Part shown: positions 1 through 6,693 of the stretch, piece by piece
Numbering within the stretch: the stretch's first letter is position 1
Layout of the letters: each line of letters starts with the position of its first letter
Origin: an uncultured Legionella sp.
GTDB lineage: Bacteria > Pseudomonadota > Gammaproteobacteria > Legionellales > Legionellaceae
DNA: 8,648 nt
NCBI GenBank assembly: GCA_903885895.1
Contig: CAISKC010000435.1
Coordinates: forward strand, 1 to 8,648
Reading direction: 5' to 3'
Position numbers and translations under genes: made by a program
The notes under the pieces: generated by a model
Seen by the model: the letters and a program-made list of their open reading frames with translations, nothing else
The model's database searches: none
Told to the model about the DNA's origin: nothing

Positions 1-655
1 TAACTCATCAAGAATTGAAATCGAATATCAAGCACCCAACAAAAACGTTAGTCATCAAGTTATTTCTGATCCTTCTGAAATTATTACCTATATGTCTATC
101 GCTGGATGTCATGATATCCAGCTTTGCCTCACTAATATAACGCTAGATCGTACTTTGCCTATTTTAAAACCAGAATTAGATCTGTTGCATAAAATTGGCG
201 TTTCTCATACTGTAGAACACCCCAACATACTCGTTAAATCGACAAAAAAAATGAACGCACAATCGATTGCCATTTCTGTAGCAGGAGTATGTACAGACCA
301 CCATCCGCTGCTAATCCCTCTGTTACTTAAAGCGCAAGGCAAAAGCGATATCACTGAAAATGTATGGCATGATCGTTTTAACTACATTGCTGAAGCTAAC
401 AAGTTTGGACTTAACCTGAAGCAAAACAATAACAGCATTATCATTGATCCAATCCCTCTTCAAAAGGCACAAGATCATATTATTTGCCCTGATTTAAGGG
501 CGGCGGCCCTATTACTTATTCTAGCGATAGGAGCACCAGGCGTAACCACAATTACCAACTTCCATCACCTGTTTCGCGGTTACGTTGATTTCATTAAAAA
601 CTTACAGAGTATGGGTGCAGATATGGGAATTTATAAAAATGAAATGGAGCTGTAA
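1..655 (+). CDS. MurA/EPSP synthase-family enolpyruvyl transferase (3' part; NikO/MalO-like by context)
   Basis: The reading frame is open from base 2, so the gene is cut by the window edge and the ATG at 92 is internal, not the start. About 217 residues remain, roughly the C-terminal half of a 420-residue MurA-type enzyme. The residues before that ATG already align with the MurA segment that reads 'IPDRIETGTYLVAAA' in E. coli. Counterparts of three E. coli MurA active-site residues are present: Asp305 (codon 296-298, in VCTDHH), Arg371 (497-499, in PDLRAAA) and Arg397 (575-577, in FRGY), with nearly identical spacing. The catalytic Cys115 region lies outside the window. The sequence is too divergent for a housekeeping murA, and it sits 2 nt before a radical SAM gene. 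I infer transfer of enolpyruvate from PEP to the 3'-OH of a uridine-type nucleotide, like NikO in nikkomycin or MalO in malayamycin. Family assignment is firm; the substrate is inferred from context. Confidence 0.85.
   Translation, partial: NSSRIEIEYQAPNKNVSHQVISDPSEIITYMSIAGCHDIQLCLTNITLDRTLPILKPELDLLHKIGVSHTVEHPNILVKSTKKMNAQSIAISVAGVCTDHHPLLIPLLLKAQGKSDITENVWHDRFNYIAEANKFGLNLKQNNNSIIIDPIPLQKAQDHIICPDLRAAALLLILAIGAPGVTTITNFHHLFRGYVDFIKNLQSMGADMGIYKNEMEL
646..649 (+). promoter_or_regulatory. Shine-Dalgarno for the radical SAM gene
   Basis: GGAG lies 8 nt before the ATG at 658, inside the last codons of the upstream enolpyruvyl transferase gene. Only 2 nt separate the upstream TAA from this ATG, so the two genes are probably translationally coupled. 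Confidence 0.6.
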
Positions 656-657
656 TA

Positions 658-2010
658 ATGAATCACCTCTCAAAAAATACAATTAGCAATATTCTTTGTG
701 TTATTCCACCTTATATCCCCAGTTATTTTAACGCAGGACACCATCTACCTCTTTTTCAAGTTGGCAGCTATTTGCGTCAAGCCGATACGCAATTGACAGT
801 AACGTGTATTGATGCGGGTGCCTTGAACTACACTTGGAAAGAAATATGTGATTTATTAATGCAGCCCTTCGATGTCATTGTATTAATGAATGATTTTGAT
901 GCTGTAGATACTTTTCCTCGTTTTATGAAATATAAAGAAGTATTCTGCCCACAAGCACACGTTATTACCTTTGGACGTCTGAGCAAACAAATTCCTCGTT
1001 TCTTTTTTCAATTCGGAATCAATGCCGTGCATGCAACTGGAGATTACGAGTCTGGTGTTTTAGCCTATCTACAATATTTAAACGATGTAAACAAACAGCC
1101 TCCTGGTGTCTTGTTATCCCGTGATGACACTCCCATTGAGGGCGTCTACTTAAATTCAGAGCATTGGGTTTTACCCGATGTTACTGAAATCCCCTATACC
1201 AGTTATAACTTTATGTACCGCAACGATTTAAATAAATTTTGTGGTATACCACAACGACAAGAATTAGTGATCCCCTTAGCTAGAGGCTGCCCTTTTTGCT
1301 GCCCTTTCTGTGACGTACCACCCATGCAGGGGAAAATAGAACGACGGTTATCGGTTGATAGAACAATAGCATACATTAAAGACTCTTTTATCAAGCAACC
1401 ATTTGAATACGTTTCCTTTTATTGTCCTACGTTTACTTTACATCATAACTGGGTACATGAGTTTTGCTCTAAAATTTCACAGGAAGAAATTCGATATCCA
1501 TGGAAATGCATTACAGTATTAAAATGTCTCAATCGTGCTTTGGTAAAAGAAATGGCAGCTAGTGGTTGTATTCGCATTAGTCTAGGCATTGAATCCTTTA
1601 CAGAAAAAGCAGCCATGGGTCTACCTAAATGTAAACAAGAAATATTAAAACCATTTGAAGAAATGGTACTGATATGTAATGAATTTAATGTAGAACTAAA
1701 TTGCTTTATTATGCTAGGAATACCCGGTGATACACCTGAAAATGTTAAATTTACCATTGAAACATGCTTGCATCATGGTGCGCGTATACGACCTACTATT
1801 TATACCTCCTATCAATTTTTACGTGAAGACATGACCATAGAAGAGGTTGGCGAGTTTAACCGGCAATTTTTTCCTACTAATTATTTAGATCCAGCAATTG
1901 CCAGAAAATATTTTGAACTGTTTTATACATTAGATGGCGACAAACCAACCTCTGTGGCCAACAATATCCCTACTCACAACGAACAGGTAACCAAACTATC
2001 TTTGGTATAA
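658..2010 (+). CDS. Radical SAM enzyme with N-terminal B12-binding-like domain (NikJ/PolH-like by context)
   Basis: This 450-residue protein has a Rossmann-like N-terminal region (about 10-140, with the PPY motif near 17 typical of B12-binding-type radical SAM proteins) and a radical SAM core (about 200-390). The CX3CX2C iron-sulfur motif is Cys211, Cys215 and Cys218 within ARGCPFCCPFC; Cys214 is an extra cysteine inside it. GIES at 310-313 and the MLGIPGDT segment at 352-359 are typical core elements. I see no DxHxxG cobalamin-ligand motif. NikJ and PolH have this architecture and convert 3'-enolpyruvyl-UMP to octosyl acid 5'-phosphate by forming a C-C bond at C5'. The adjacent enolpyruvyl transferase makes that the best guess here, possibly on the pseudouridine analogue given the TruD-like gene downstream. 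The radical SAM call is very secure; the specific reaction is inferred from gene context. Confidence 0.9.
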   Translation: MNHLSKNTISNILCVIPPYIPSYFNAGHHLPLFQVGSYLRQADTQLTVTCIDAGALNYTWKEICDLLMQPFDVIVLMNDFDAVDTFPRFMKYKEVFCPQAHVITFGRLSKQIPRFFFQFGINAVHATGDYESGVLAYLQYLNDVNKQPPGVLLSRDDTPIEGVYLNSEHWVLPDVTEIPYTSYNFMYRNDLNKFCGIPQRQELVIPLARGCPFCCPFCDVPPMQGKIERRLSVDRTIAYIKDSFIKQPFEYVSFYCPTFTLHHNWVHEFCSKISQEEIRYPWKCITVLKCLNRALVKEMAASGCIRISLGIESFTEKAAMGLPKCKQEILKPFEEMVLICNEFNVELNCFIMLGIPGDTPENVKFTIETCLHHGARIRPTIYTSYQFLREDMTIEEVGEFNRQFFPTNYLDPAIARKYFELFYTLDGDKPTSVANNIPTHNEQVTKLSLV

Positions 2011-2018
2011 TTTTTTAT

Positions 2019-2024
2019 GAGGAA
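2019..2024 (+). promoter_or_regulatory. Shine-Dalgarno that fixes a TTG start at 2030
   Basis: GAGGAA ends 5 nt before the TTG at 2030-2032. The next in-frame ATG is at residue 29, past conserved-looking N-terminal sequence and without comparable spacing, so TTG is the best start for the following gene. Confidence 0.7.
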
Positions 2025-2029
2025 CTAAA

Positions 2030-3610
2030 TTGAAAGACTGTTGGTTAAAACCAGATGTTTGTTTTGAACCGTTAATTTTTAATTGGTATGCATGGGCAAA
2101 TTTGGTGTCACCCATGACATCAGGAGCCATCTTAAATAAACAATATTTAAATATCTTACGATCTTATTTGACCCACCCTGAACTACACCAAAAAGCCTGT
2201 GAAAACCCTAAACTTATCGGTGGTCCTTATGTTAATTTAACAGGAAATAAAACAATAGAAGTAAGCAATCTTTGTGCTGATATTTTGGCAAAAAATGATG
2301 CTGTTTCCAAGTTGGCTATAGCTATAGATAATTTAAGCGGCCGTTTAGAACTTGAAGTTGGATTTTCTTTAGAAAGCATCTATGCTGAAATTGCAGAACC
2401 TCTTTTAGGTTGTGTGGAATTGGTTTATGACATGTATCATCGCGCAAACATCCGCATCATAGAACCAATGATCTATAGGCAATACTACAACTGTAGCGGT
2501 CAAACTATACTTTTATCCCAAATTGCGTCAGATGCAAGACCTTTCGTACTAAGTACCCCACGAATACCGGCAGTAAAAGATATGCTGCTTCCTATTCCTT
2601 TTTCCGATAAAGTAATAGACCATTTAGTTCAAAGTCGAAGAACTCCATGCCAATTAGAAAGATTACGAGACATGCTCCCTATTTCAGAACAAGATCAGCA
2701 GAAATTCGCTAATTTTTTCACCAATACACCACCAGACTCTATACATACTAAATATCGAGAAGACAAACTTCGTATACGTTATTTTGGTCACGCCTGCGTG
2801 CTTATAGAAACAAAACACAGCGCCATACTCATCGACCCTTTTATTAATTATCACTCAAAACCAGATCAAAACTGCTTTAATTATCATGATTTGCCAGACA
2901 ATATTGATTATGTGCTTATCACCCATGCACACCAAGATCATGTGAATTTGGAAACATTACTACAGATACGTCAACAAATTAAAACGATAGTAGTACCTGA
3001 AAACAACTCTGGCTTCTTAGCTGATCCTTCGCTAAAGTTGATGCTGAAACATATAGGCTTTGAGTCCGTCATCAGCATCAAAGAGTTAGAGCAAGTTGCA
3101 CTATTAGATGGGGTCATAACTGGAATCCCGTTTTTAGGAGAACATGGCGATTTAAATATCCACAGTAAATTGGCTTATCACTTAAAAATTGCTAATAAAT
3201 CTATATTATTTGCTGTTGACTCCAATAACATCGATAATACGCTCTATAAAAAACTAGCCTCTTTAATGAGTCCTGTTGATATGCTTTTTATTGGGATGGA
3301 GTGCCAAGGAGCGCCAATGAGCTGGTCTTACGGCCCACTGTTCACTAAGCAAATTCAAAGAGACTTTGATCAGTCAAGAAGATTAAGTGGATCGAACTGC
3401 GATAAAGCATGGCTAATAGTACGAGATTTACAATGTGCTGAAGTAGTGATCTATGCAATGGGTCAGGAACCCTGGCTAAGGCATGTAATGGGTCTCGAGT
3501 ATACAGCAGATTCACCGCAACTGATTGAAGCAGATAAATTACTTGAAAAATGCAGGCAATCAAGTATAAAAGCACTGAAGCCATTTGCTCGCGCAGAATG
3601 GACTTATTAA
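2030..3610 (+). CDS. Metallo-beta-lactamase-fold metalloprotein with a long N-terminal region
   Basis: The 526-residue protein has two parts. Residues 1 to about 245 form a region I cannot assign, rich in aromatic residues near the start (FNWYAWANLVSP at 17-28) and with a GGPY segment at 64-67. From about 247 a metallo-beta-lactamase fold begins: RYFGHACVLIE, then LIDPF at 267-271 and the metal-binding THAHQDH, giving His299, His301, Asp303 and His304. His372 (in GEHGDL) and Asp397 (in FAVDSNN) are likely further ligands, as in other family members. The complete HxHxDH motif indicates an active dinuclear metal site, either a hydrolase or an iron-dependent oxidoreductase. No signal peptide or membrane segment is visible. 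The gene lies 19 nt after the radical SAM gene and 24 nt before the TruD-like gene, so it probably acts in the same pathway, but I know no defined counterpart in nikkomycin or polyoxin. It starts with TTG. Confidence 0.85.
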   Translation: MKDCWLKPDVCFEPLIFNWYAWANLVSPMTSGAILNKQYLNILRSYLTHPELHQKACENPKLIGGPYVNLTGNKTIEVSNLCADILAKNDAVSKLAIAIDNLSGRLELEVGFSLESIYAEIAEPLLGCVELVYDMYHRANIRIIEPMIYRQYYNCSGQTILLSQIASDARPFVLSTPRIPAVKDMLLPIPFSDKVIDHLVQSRRTPCQLERLRDMLPISEQDQQKFANFFTNTPPDSIHTKYREDKLRIRYFGHACVLIETKHSAILIDPFINYHSKPDQNCFNYHDLPDNIDYVLITHAHQDHVNLETLLQIRQQIKTIVVPENNSGFLADPSLKLMLKHIGFESVISIKELEQVALLDGVITGIPFLGEHGDLNIHSKLAYHLKIANKSILFAVDSNNIDNTLYKKLASLMSPVDMLFIGMECQGAPMSWSYGPLFTKQIQRDFDQSRRLSGSNCDKAWLIVRDLQCAEVVIYAMGQEPWLRHVMGLEYTADSPQLIEADKLLEKCRQSSIKALKPFARAEWTY

Positions 3611-3634
3611 TGCATCATATATTAAAGGGACACT

Positions 3635-4672
3635 ATGTTACATTATCAAGTGAAAAAAATTCCTGAAGACTTCCAAGTATCCGAGGTTTTACATCTGCAG
3701 TGCACGCCATTTAATGAGGGTACAACTCAGTACTATATAGTGAAAAAAATTGGGTTCACTACCTTTGAAATGATTGATATCATAGCCAATCACTTTAAAA
3801 TACTAAATAATGAAGTAGGTTATGCTGGTTTAAAAGATGAAGATGCTATCACAACCCAGTATATTTCCATGCCTATTTGTATTTCCAAAGAATCACTTAA
3901 AACCTTTAATAAAAGCTACTCAAGAGAAAACCTCCCATTCATAAATATAACTTATTATGGCGCTGGTCAAGAACCATTAAAAGTTGCCAAACTACACGGC
4001 AATTGCTTTAAAATTAAAGTTAGAAATTTATCACCTAAAGCTGTTCAGGACCTTGTAACAGGTGAAGAGTATTTTTTGTATTTTTTAAATTACTATGGCA
4101 GTCAGCGATTTGGACTACCCAATCAGTGCAAAAACACCCATCTTATTGGAAAAGCATTAAATGAAAAAAACTATGCCCAAGCTCAGCAGGAAATAGCAGC
4201 GCAAAATAGCGCTGCTGGTCACCTTGCCAGACTATCCTATAATGACCCAGCAGAATTCATTTCTGCCATGGATAATAAACTCTTGGCTTTCTACCAATCA
4301 GCATATTATTCGCATAAATGGAATGAAGCAATTACGCAATATTTACGTTTAGAAAAAATATCTTTTTACACCAAACAATTAGACGGTGTTGATTATTGTT
4401 TCCCAAATAAACCCGATGATATTATAAACATGATAACTCAAAAAGAGCTGATCAATAATACTCGCGTCATTACAGATGGCGCATCATTTATTGAAGTTCC
4501 CTATAAACGCAATCCCGTAATACAAACAAAAATCTATATCAATGATATTACGCCAGATAACCTAAACCCAGGACATTATTCTATATCACTTTCATTTTAC
4601 CTCACTACAGGATCTTACGCGACAATCGCCATTGCACAGTTTCTTCAACAATTACTAAAACAATTACCATAA
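3635..4672 (+). CDS. truD: TruD-family pseudouridine synthase (MalD-like, probably making pseudouridine phosphate)
   Basis: At 345 residues this is a full-length TruD homologue (E. coli TruD has 349). Visible signatures are the N-terminal KKIPEDFQVSE; the catalytic motif GYAGLKD with nucleophile Asp68; HGNCFKIKVRN at 121-131, matching the family N-x-F; NYYGSQRFG at 152-160; and the C-terminal LTTGSYAT at 323-330. TruD normally isomerises U13 in tRNA. In the malayamycin cluster the TruD-like MalD instead supplies pseudouridine 5'-phosphate. Here the residue after the catalytic Asp is Glu, where I recall the family usually having Lys or Arg (GLKDEDA against GQKDKHA in E. coli), which fits a changed substrate. 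The gene sits inside a nucleoside-type operon, preceded by an AGGGA ribosome site. The symbol is family-level only. If this were the tRNA enzyme its location would be unexplained; a second truD elsewhere in the genome would settle that. Confidence 0.88.
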   Translation: MLHYQVKKIPEDFQVSEVLHLQCTPFNEGTTQYYIVKKIGFTTFEMIDIIANHFKILNNEVGYAGLKDEDAITTQYISMPICISKESLKTFNKSYSRENLPFINITYYGAGQEPLKVAKLHGNCFKIKVRNLSPKAVQDLVTGEEYFLYFLNYYGSQRFGLPNQCKNTHLIGKALNEKNYAQAQQEIAAQNSAAGHLARLSYNDPAEFISAMDNKLLAFYQSAYYSHKWNEAITQYLRLEKISFYTKQLDGVDYCFPNKPDDIINMITQKELINNTRVITDGASFIEVPYKRNPVIQTKIYINDITPDNLNPGHYSISLSFYLTTGSYATIAIAQFLQQLLKQLP

Positions 4673-4679
4673 GCCAGAA

Positions 4680-5396
4680 ATGATTAATTTCAGACCACTT
4701 TGTGAAAAAAAAATAATAGAGCCCCGCGAAACTTCCATATATCGGAGTGGAGAATTAGTTCACCTCCCTCATTCTGAAATAAACAATATTGTAGAAGATC
4801 TAGGGATAAGTTATTATATTGACCTACGAAGTGAAGCAGAACTAACCAAGAGAGGAAGACCGCTTACATTAATTAAAGCAGGAGTTCACTGGCAATCATT
4901 TCCGATACAAGATGAAGACCATTATTTTAGAACAAAACCATTTCCTAACTATTATGACTACTTTGATTCCTATATAGGTTTATTACAAAATAACGAACAA
5001 CAATTGAAGAAAATTTTCATATTTTTATCAGAAAACTATGATGCACGTTGTGTAATTGGCTGCTTTGCAGGGAAAGATAGAACAGGTTTAGTTGCTATCT
5101 TATTCATGATGCTCTTAGGCTTTACTACCGAAGATATTATTCATGACTACGTAGAAAGCGGACGATATTTAACCAAAAATATTGATTATTTTGAAGAGAG
5201 TTGGATAAAAAAAGGGTGGACAAAAGAACATTACATACATAGGTTGACCCCTAATTCAAAAACAGCTCTTTTAGTCATAGAATATATTACAAAAAAGTAT
5301 GGCAATATTGATGGTTATTTAGAAAATTTGGGTATGCAACCGAAAGACTGTCTTGATATGCTCACTTATTTTAGGAACAAATATCGATTTTCGTAA
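4680..5396 (+). CDS. Protein-tyrosine-phosphatase-like phosphatase (probable nucleotide-intermediate phosphatase)
   Basis: This 238-residue protein has the CX5R phosphatase loop CFAGKDRTG, with nucleophile Cys128 and Arg134. Accessory family motifs are YRSGEL at 21-26, DLRSEAEL at 48-55, and a C-terminal segment around 213-231 (YLENLG through MLTYFR). This is the bacterial tyrosine-phosphatase type Y_phosphatase3. The residue before the catalytic Cys is Gly127, where His is usual. No export signal is seen, so it should be cytoplasmic. It starts 7 nt after the TruD-like gene, with only a weak AGAA in front of the ATG, suggesting coupled translation. Phosphatases of this kind occur in nikkomycin and polyoxin clusters, where dephosphorylation of octosyl acid phosphate and removal of a cryptic phosphate are needed. 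I infer a small nucleotide substrate rather than a phosphoprotein. Family is secure; substrate is inferred. Confidence 0.85.
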   Translation: MINFRPLCEKKIIEPRETSIYRSGELVHLPHSEINNIVEDLGISYYIDLRSEAELTKRGRPLTLIKAGVHWQSFPIQDEDHYFRTKPFPNYYDYFDSYIGLLQNNEQQLKKIFIFLSENYDARCVIGCFAGKDRTGLVAILFMMLLGFTTEDIIHDYVESGRYLTKNIDYFEESWIKKGWTKEHYIHRLTPNSKTALLVIEYITKKYGNIDGYLENLGMQPKDCLDMLTYFRNKYRFS

Positions 5397-5410
5397 AAGT
5401 TTCACTGTTG

Positions 5411-5417
5411 AAGAGAG
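5411..5417 (+). promoter_or_regulatory. Shine-Dalgarno favouring the ATG at 5426
   Basis: AAGAGAG ends 8 nt before the ATG at 5426. The in-frame TTG at 5408 lies upstream of this site and has no purine-rich stretch in front of it, so the ATG is preferred and the protein is 221 rather than 227 residues. Confidence 0.55.
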
Positions 5418-5425
5418 TATTAAAA

Positions 5426-6091
5426 ATGCTAAATATAAATGCGTTAACTACAGCCACTCTTAAAAAAAGCCCCTTCAAATATAGTACGATTTATGAATTT
5501 CTTCCTCCGTCCTATGCAGATGATTTATTAAAAGATTTACCCAGCGCAGGTAATTATAAATCCACACGTTCAGGTGGCAGTGATAAAACATACCAGGTAA
5601 TTAACAACATTTTATTAGCCATAGGAGATAGTGAATATAACAAAGTATCTGAACCTTCTCCCATATGGATAGAATGTATTGAACAACTACATGGCGCAGC
5701 CTACCGTACTGCATTAAGTACACTGTTAGATACCGATGTGACACAATGCCCAATGGAGATCACTTTAAAACGTTACCGCCATGAGGATTATATTTCTGCG
5801 CATACAGATAAAGAATGTATTCGCGCAACTCATATGATTTTCTTAAATGATACCTGGGAAGCTCCCTGGGGTGGACTATTACATTTTCTTACAGAAGACC
5901 AAAGAGACTTTGAATCATTTCTTCCTAGCAGCAATACCTCTGTGGCTTTTGTCAGAGCAGACAATTCTTGGCATCGTGTTTGTCCTATGAATAAAAAGGG
6001 TAAAGAACGTATCGCACTTCAAGTAGCCTTCTGGAACCAAGTTGACCGAATAGTCGCTCCAGGCAGATCAGTTCAAGCCATTTATGATTAA
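5426..6091 (+). CDS. 2-oxoglutarate/Fe(II)-dependent oxygenase
   Basis: Counted from the ATG at 5426, the 221-residue protein carries the iron facial triad His126-x-Asp128 (in SAHTDK) and His183 (in SWHRVCP). Arg195 (in RIALQVAFW) would bind the 2-oxoglutarate carboxylate. The LKRYRHEDYISAHTD segment before and WGGLLHF after the HxD motif are typical of the prolyl-hydroxylase-like 2OG-FeII_Oxy group. The reaction would be hydroxylation or oxidative cleavage of a pathway intermediate, with 2-oxoglutarate and O2 consumed. Nikkomycin and polyoxin pathways use enzymes of this class (for example PolD and PolK) to remodel the octosyl acid skeleton. Which step it performs here cannot be read from the sequence. 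The gene follows the phosphatase by 29 nt and overlaps the kinase gene by 8 nt. A TTG at 5408 would add six residues but has no ribosome site. Confidence 0.85.
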   Translation: MLNINALTTATLKKSPFKYSTIYEFLPPSYADDLLKDLPSAGNYKSTRSGGSDKTYQVINNILLAIGDSEYNKVSEPSPIWIECIEQLHGAAYRTALSTLLDTDVTQCPMEITLKRYRHEDYISAHTDKECIRATHMIFLNDTWEAPWGGLLHFLTEDQRDFESFLPSSNTSVAFVRADNSWHRVCPMNKKGKERIALQVAFWNQVDRIVAPGRSVQAIYD

Positions 6092-6629
6092 ACAGTCTAA
6101 GCGTATTTTGATTGTTGGGTCTCCCGGCTCAGGAAAAACAACTTTTAGCGTGCATTTAGGTAAAGCATTACAAATACCGGTTTTTCACCTGGATGATTAT
6201 TACTGGCTTGAAGGATGGCAACGCGTTGATCCTAACCAATGGAAGCTAATATTACAGCAGTTGTGTAGCAAACCCTCTTGGATAATTGATGGCAATCACT
6301 TAAATACACTTGAACAACGATTGCCTTATGCTGATTTAGTTATTCTTTTAAATTGTTCGGTTTTTATATGCTTTTGGCGTTTTTGCAAACGGTCCATTAA
6401 AAGATTTTTTAACAAAGACGGGCACCTCCCTAGGAACATCAAAGAAAGCGAGCTATATAAACCCAAAATATCCATTCAATGGCATATTATCAAATTAATT
6501 TTATTTTATAAGCTACTAACCAAACCCAAAATAATGAAGCTTATACAGAAACACTCTTTAACTATTTTAATATTACCAACGCACATAGGATTTCAAAAAA
6601 CCATTAATAAAATTGCAGATAACACATGA
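6084..6629 (+). CDS. P-loop kinase, adenylate kinase-like / topology-modulation (FlaR-type) family
   Basis: This 181-residue protein begins with a beta strand and Walker A motif GSPGSGKTT (12-20, Lys18). HLDDYYW follows at 35-41, then a segment at 66-90 (WIIDGN then ADLVILLN) typical of the small adenylate-kinase-like proteins often annotated as topology modulation protein. A basic helix around 97-108 (WRFCKRSIKRF) probably provides the lid arginines that bind phosphate. The ATG overlaps the end of the oxygenase gene by 8 nt with no good ribosome site, pointing to translational coupling. In the nikkomycin/polyoxin pathways a kinase adds a cryptic 2'-phosphate to nucleoside intermediates. A small kinase beside a phosphatase and a 2OG oxygenase fits that scheme, or self-resistance by phosphorylation. 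Kinase-like fold is secure; the substrate is inferred. A GTPase or shikimate-type role is less likely given the HLDD/WIIDGN motifs. Confidence 0.8.
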   Translation: MIKQSKRILIVGSPGSGKTTFSVHLGKALQIPVFHLDDYYWLEGWQRVDPNQWKLILQQLCSKPSWIIDGNHLNTLEQRLPYADLVILLNCSVFICFWRFCKRSIKRFFNKDGHLPRNIKESELYKPKISIQWHIIKLILFYKLLTKPKIMKLIQKHSLTILILPTHIGFQKTINKIADNT

Positions 6630-6681
6630 AATACCCAAAATTACCTGTGCAGGGTACGTCATCTTCTTTGCACATAACCAT

Positions 6682-6685
6682 AGGA
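6682..6685 (+). promoter_or_regulatory. Shine-Dalgarno for the carbamoyltransferase gene
   Basis: AGGA lies 8 nt before the ATG at 6694. The 64-nt gap in front of this gene is the largest inside the operon. It contains no convincing promoter or terminator, only short imperfect inverted repeats. Confidence 0.55.
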
Positions 6686-6693
6686 ACTAGAAC

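Noticed and set aside
92..94. ATG at 92 as the start of the first gene
   Set aside because: The frame is open back to base 2 and the upstream residues align with MurA-type sequence, so the gene starts outside the window.
1443..1757. Minus-strand open frames opposite the radical SAM gene (also near 1203, 3345, 7500, 7938 and 8163)
   Set aside because: They lie wholly within well-supported genes on the other strand, have no recognisable motifs, and are explained as shadows.
5408..5410. TTG start for the oxygenase gene
   Set aside because: No ribosome site precedes it, whereas AAGAGAG sits 8 nt before the ATG at 5426.
6632..6656. Short inverted repeats (TACCC/GGGTA and CCTG/CAGG) between the kinase and carbamoyltransferase genes
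   Set aside because: The stems are only 4-5 bp, mutually exclusive, and lack a T-run; not enough to call a terminator or operator.
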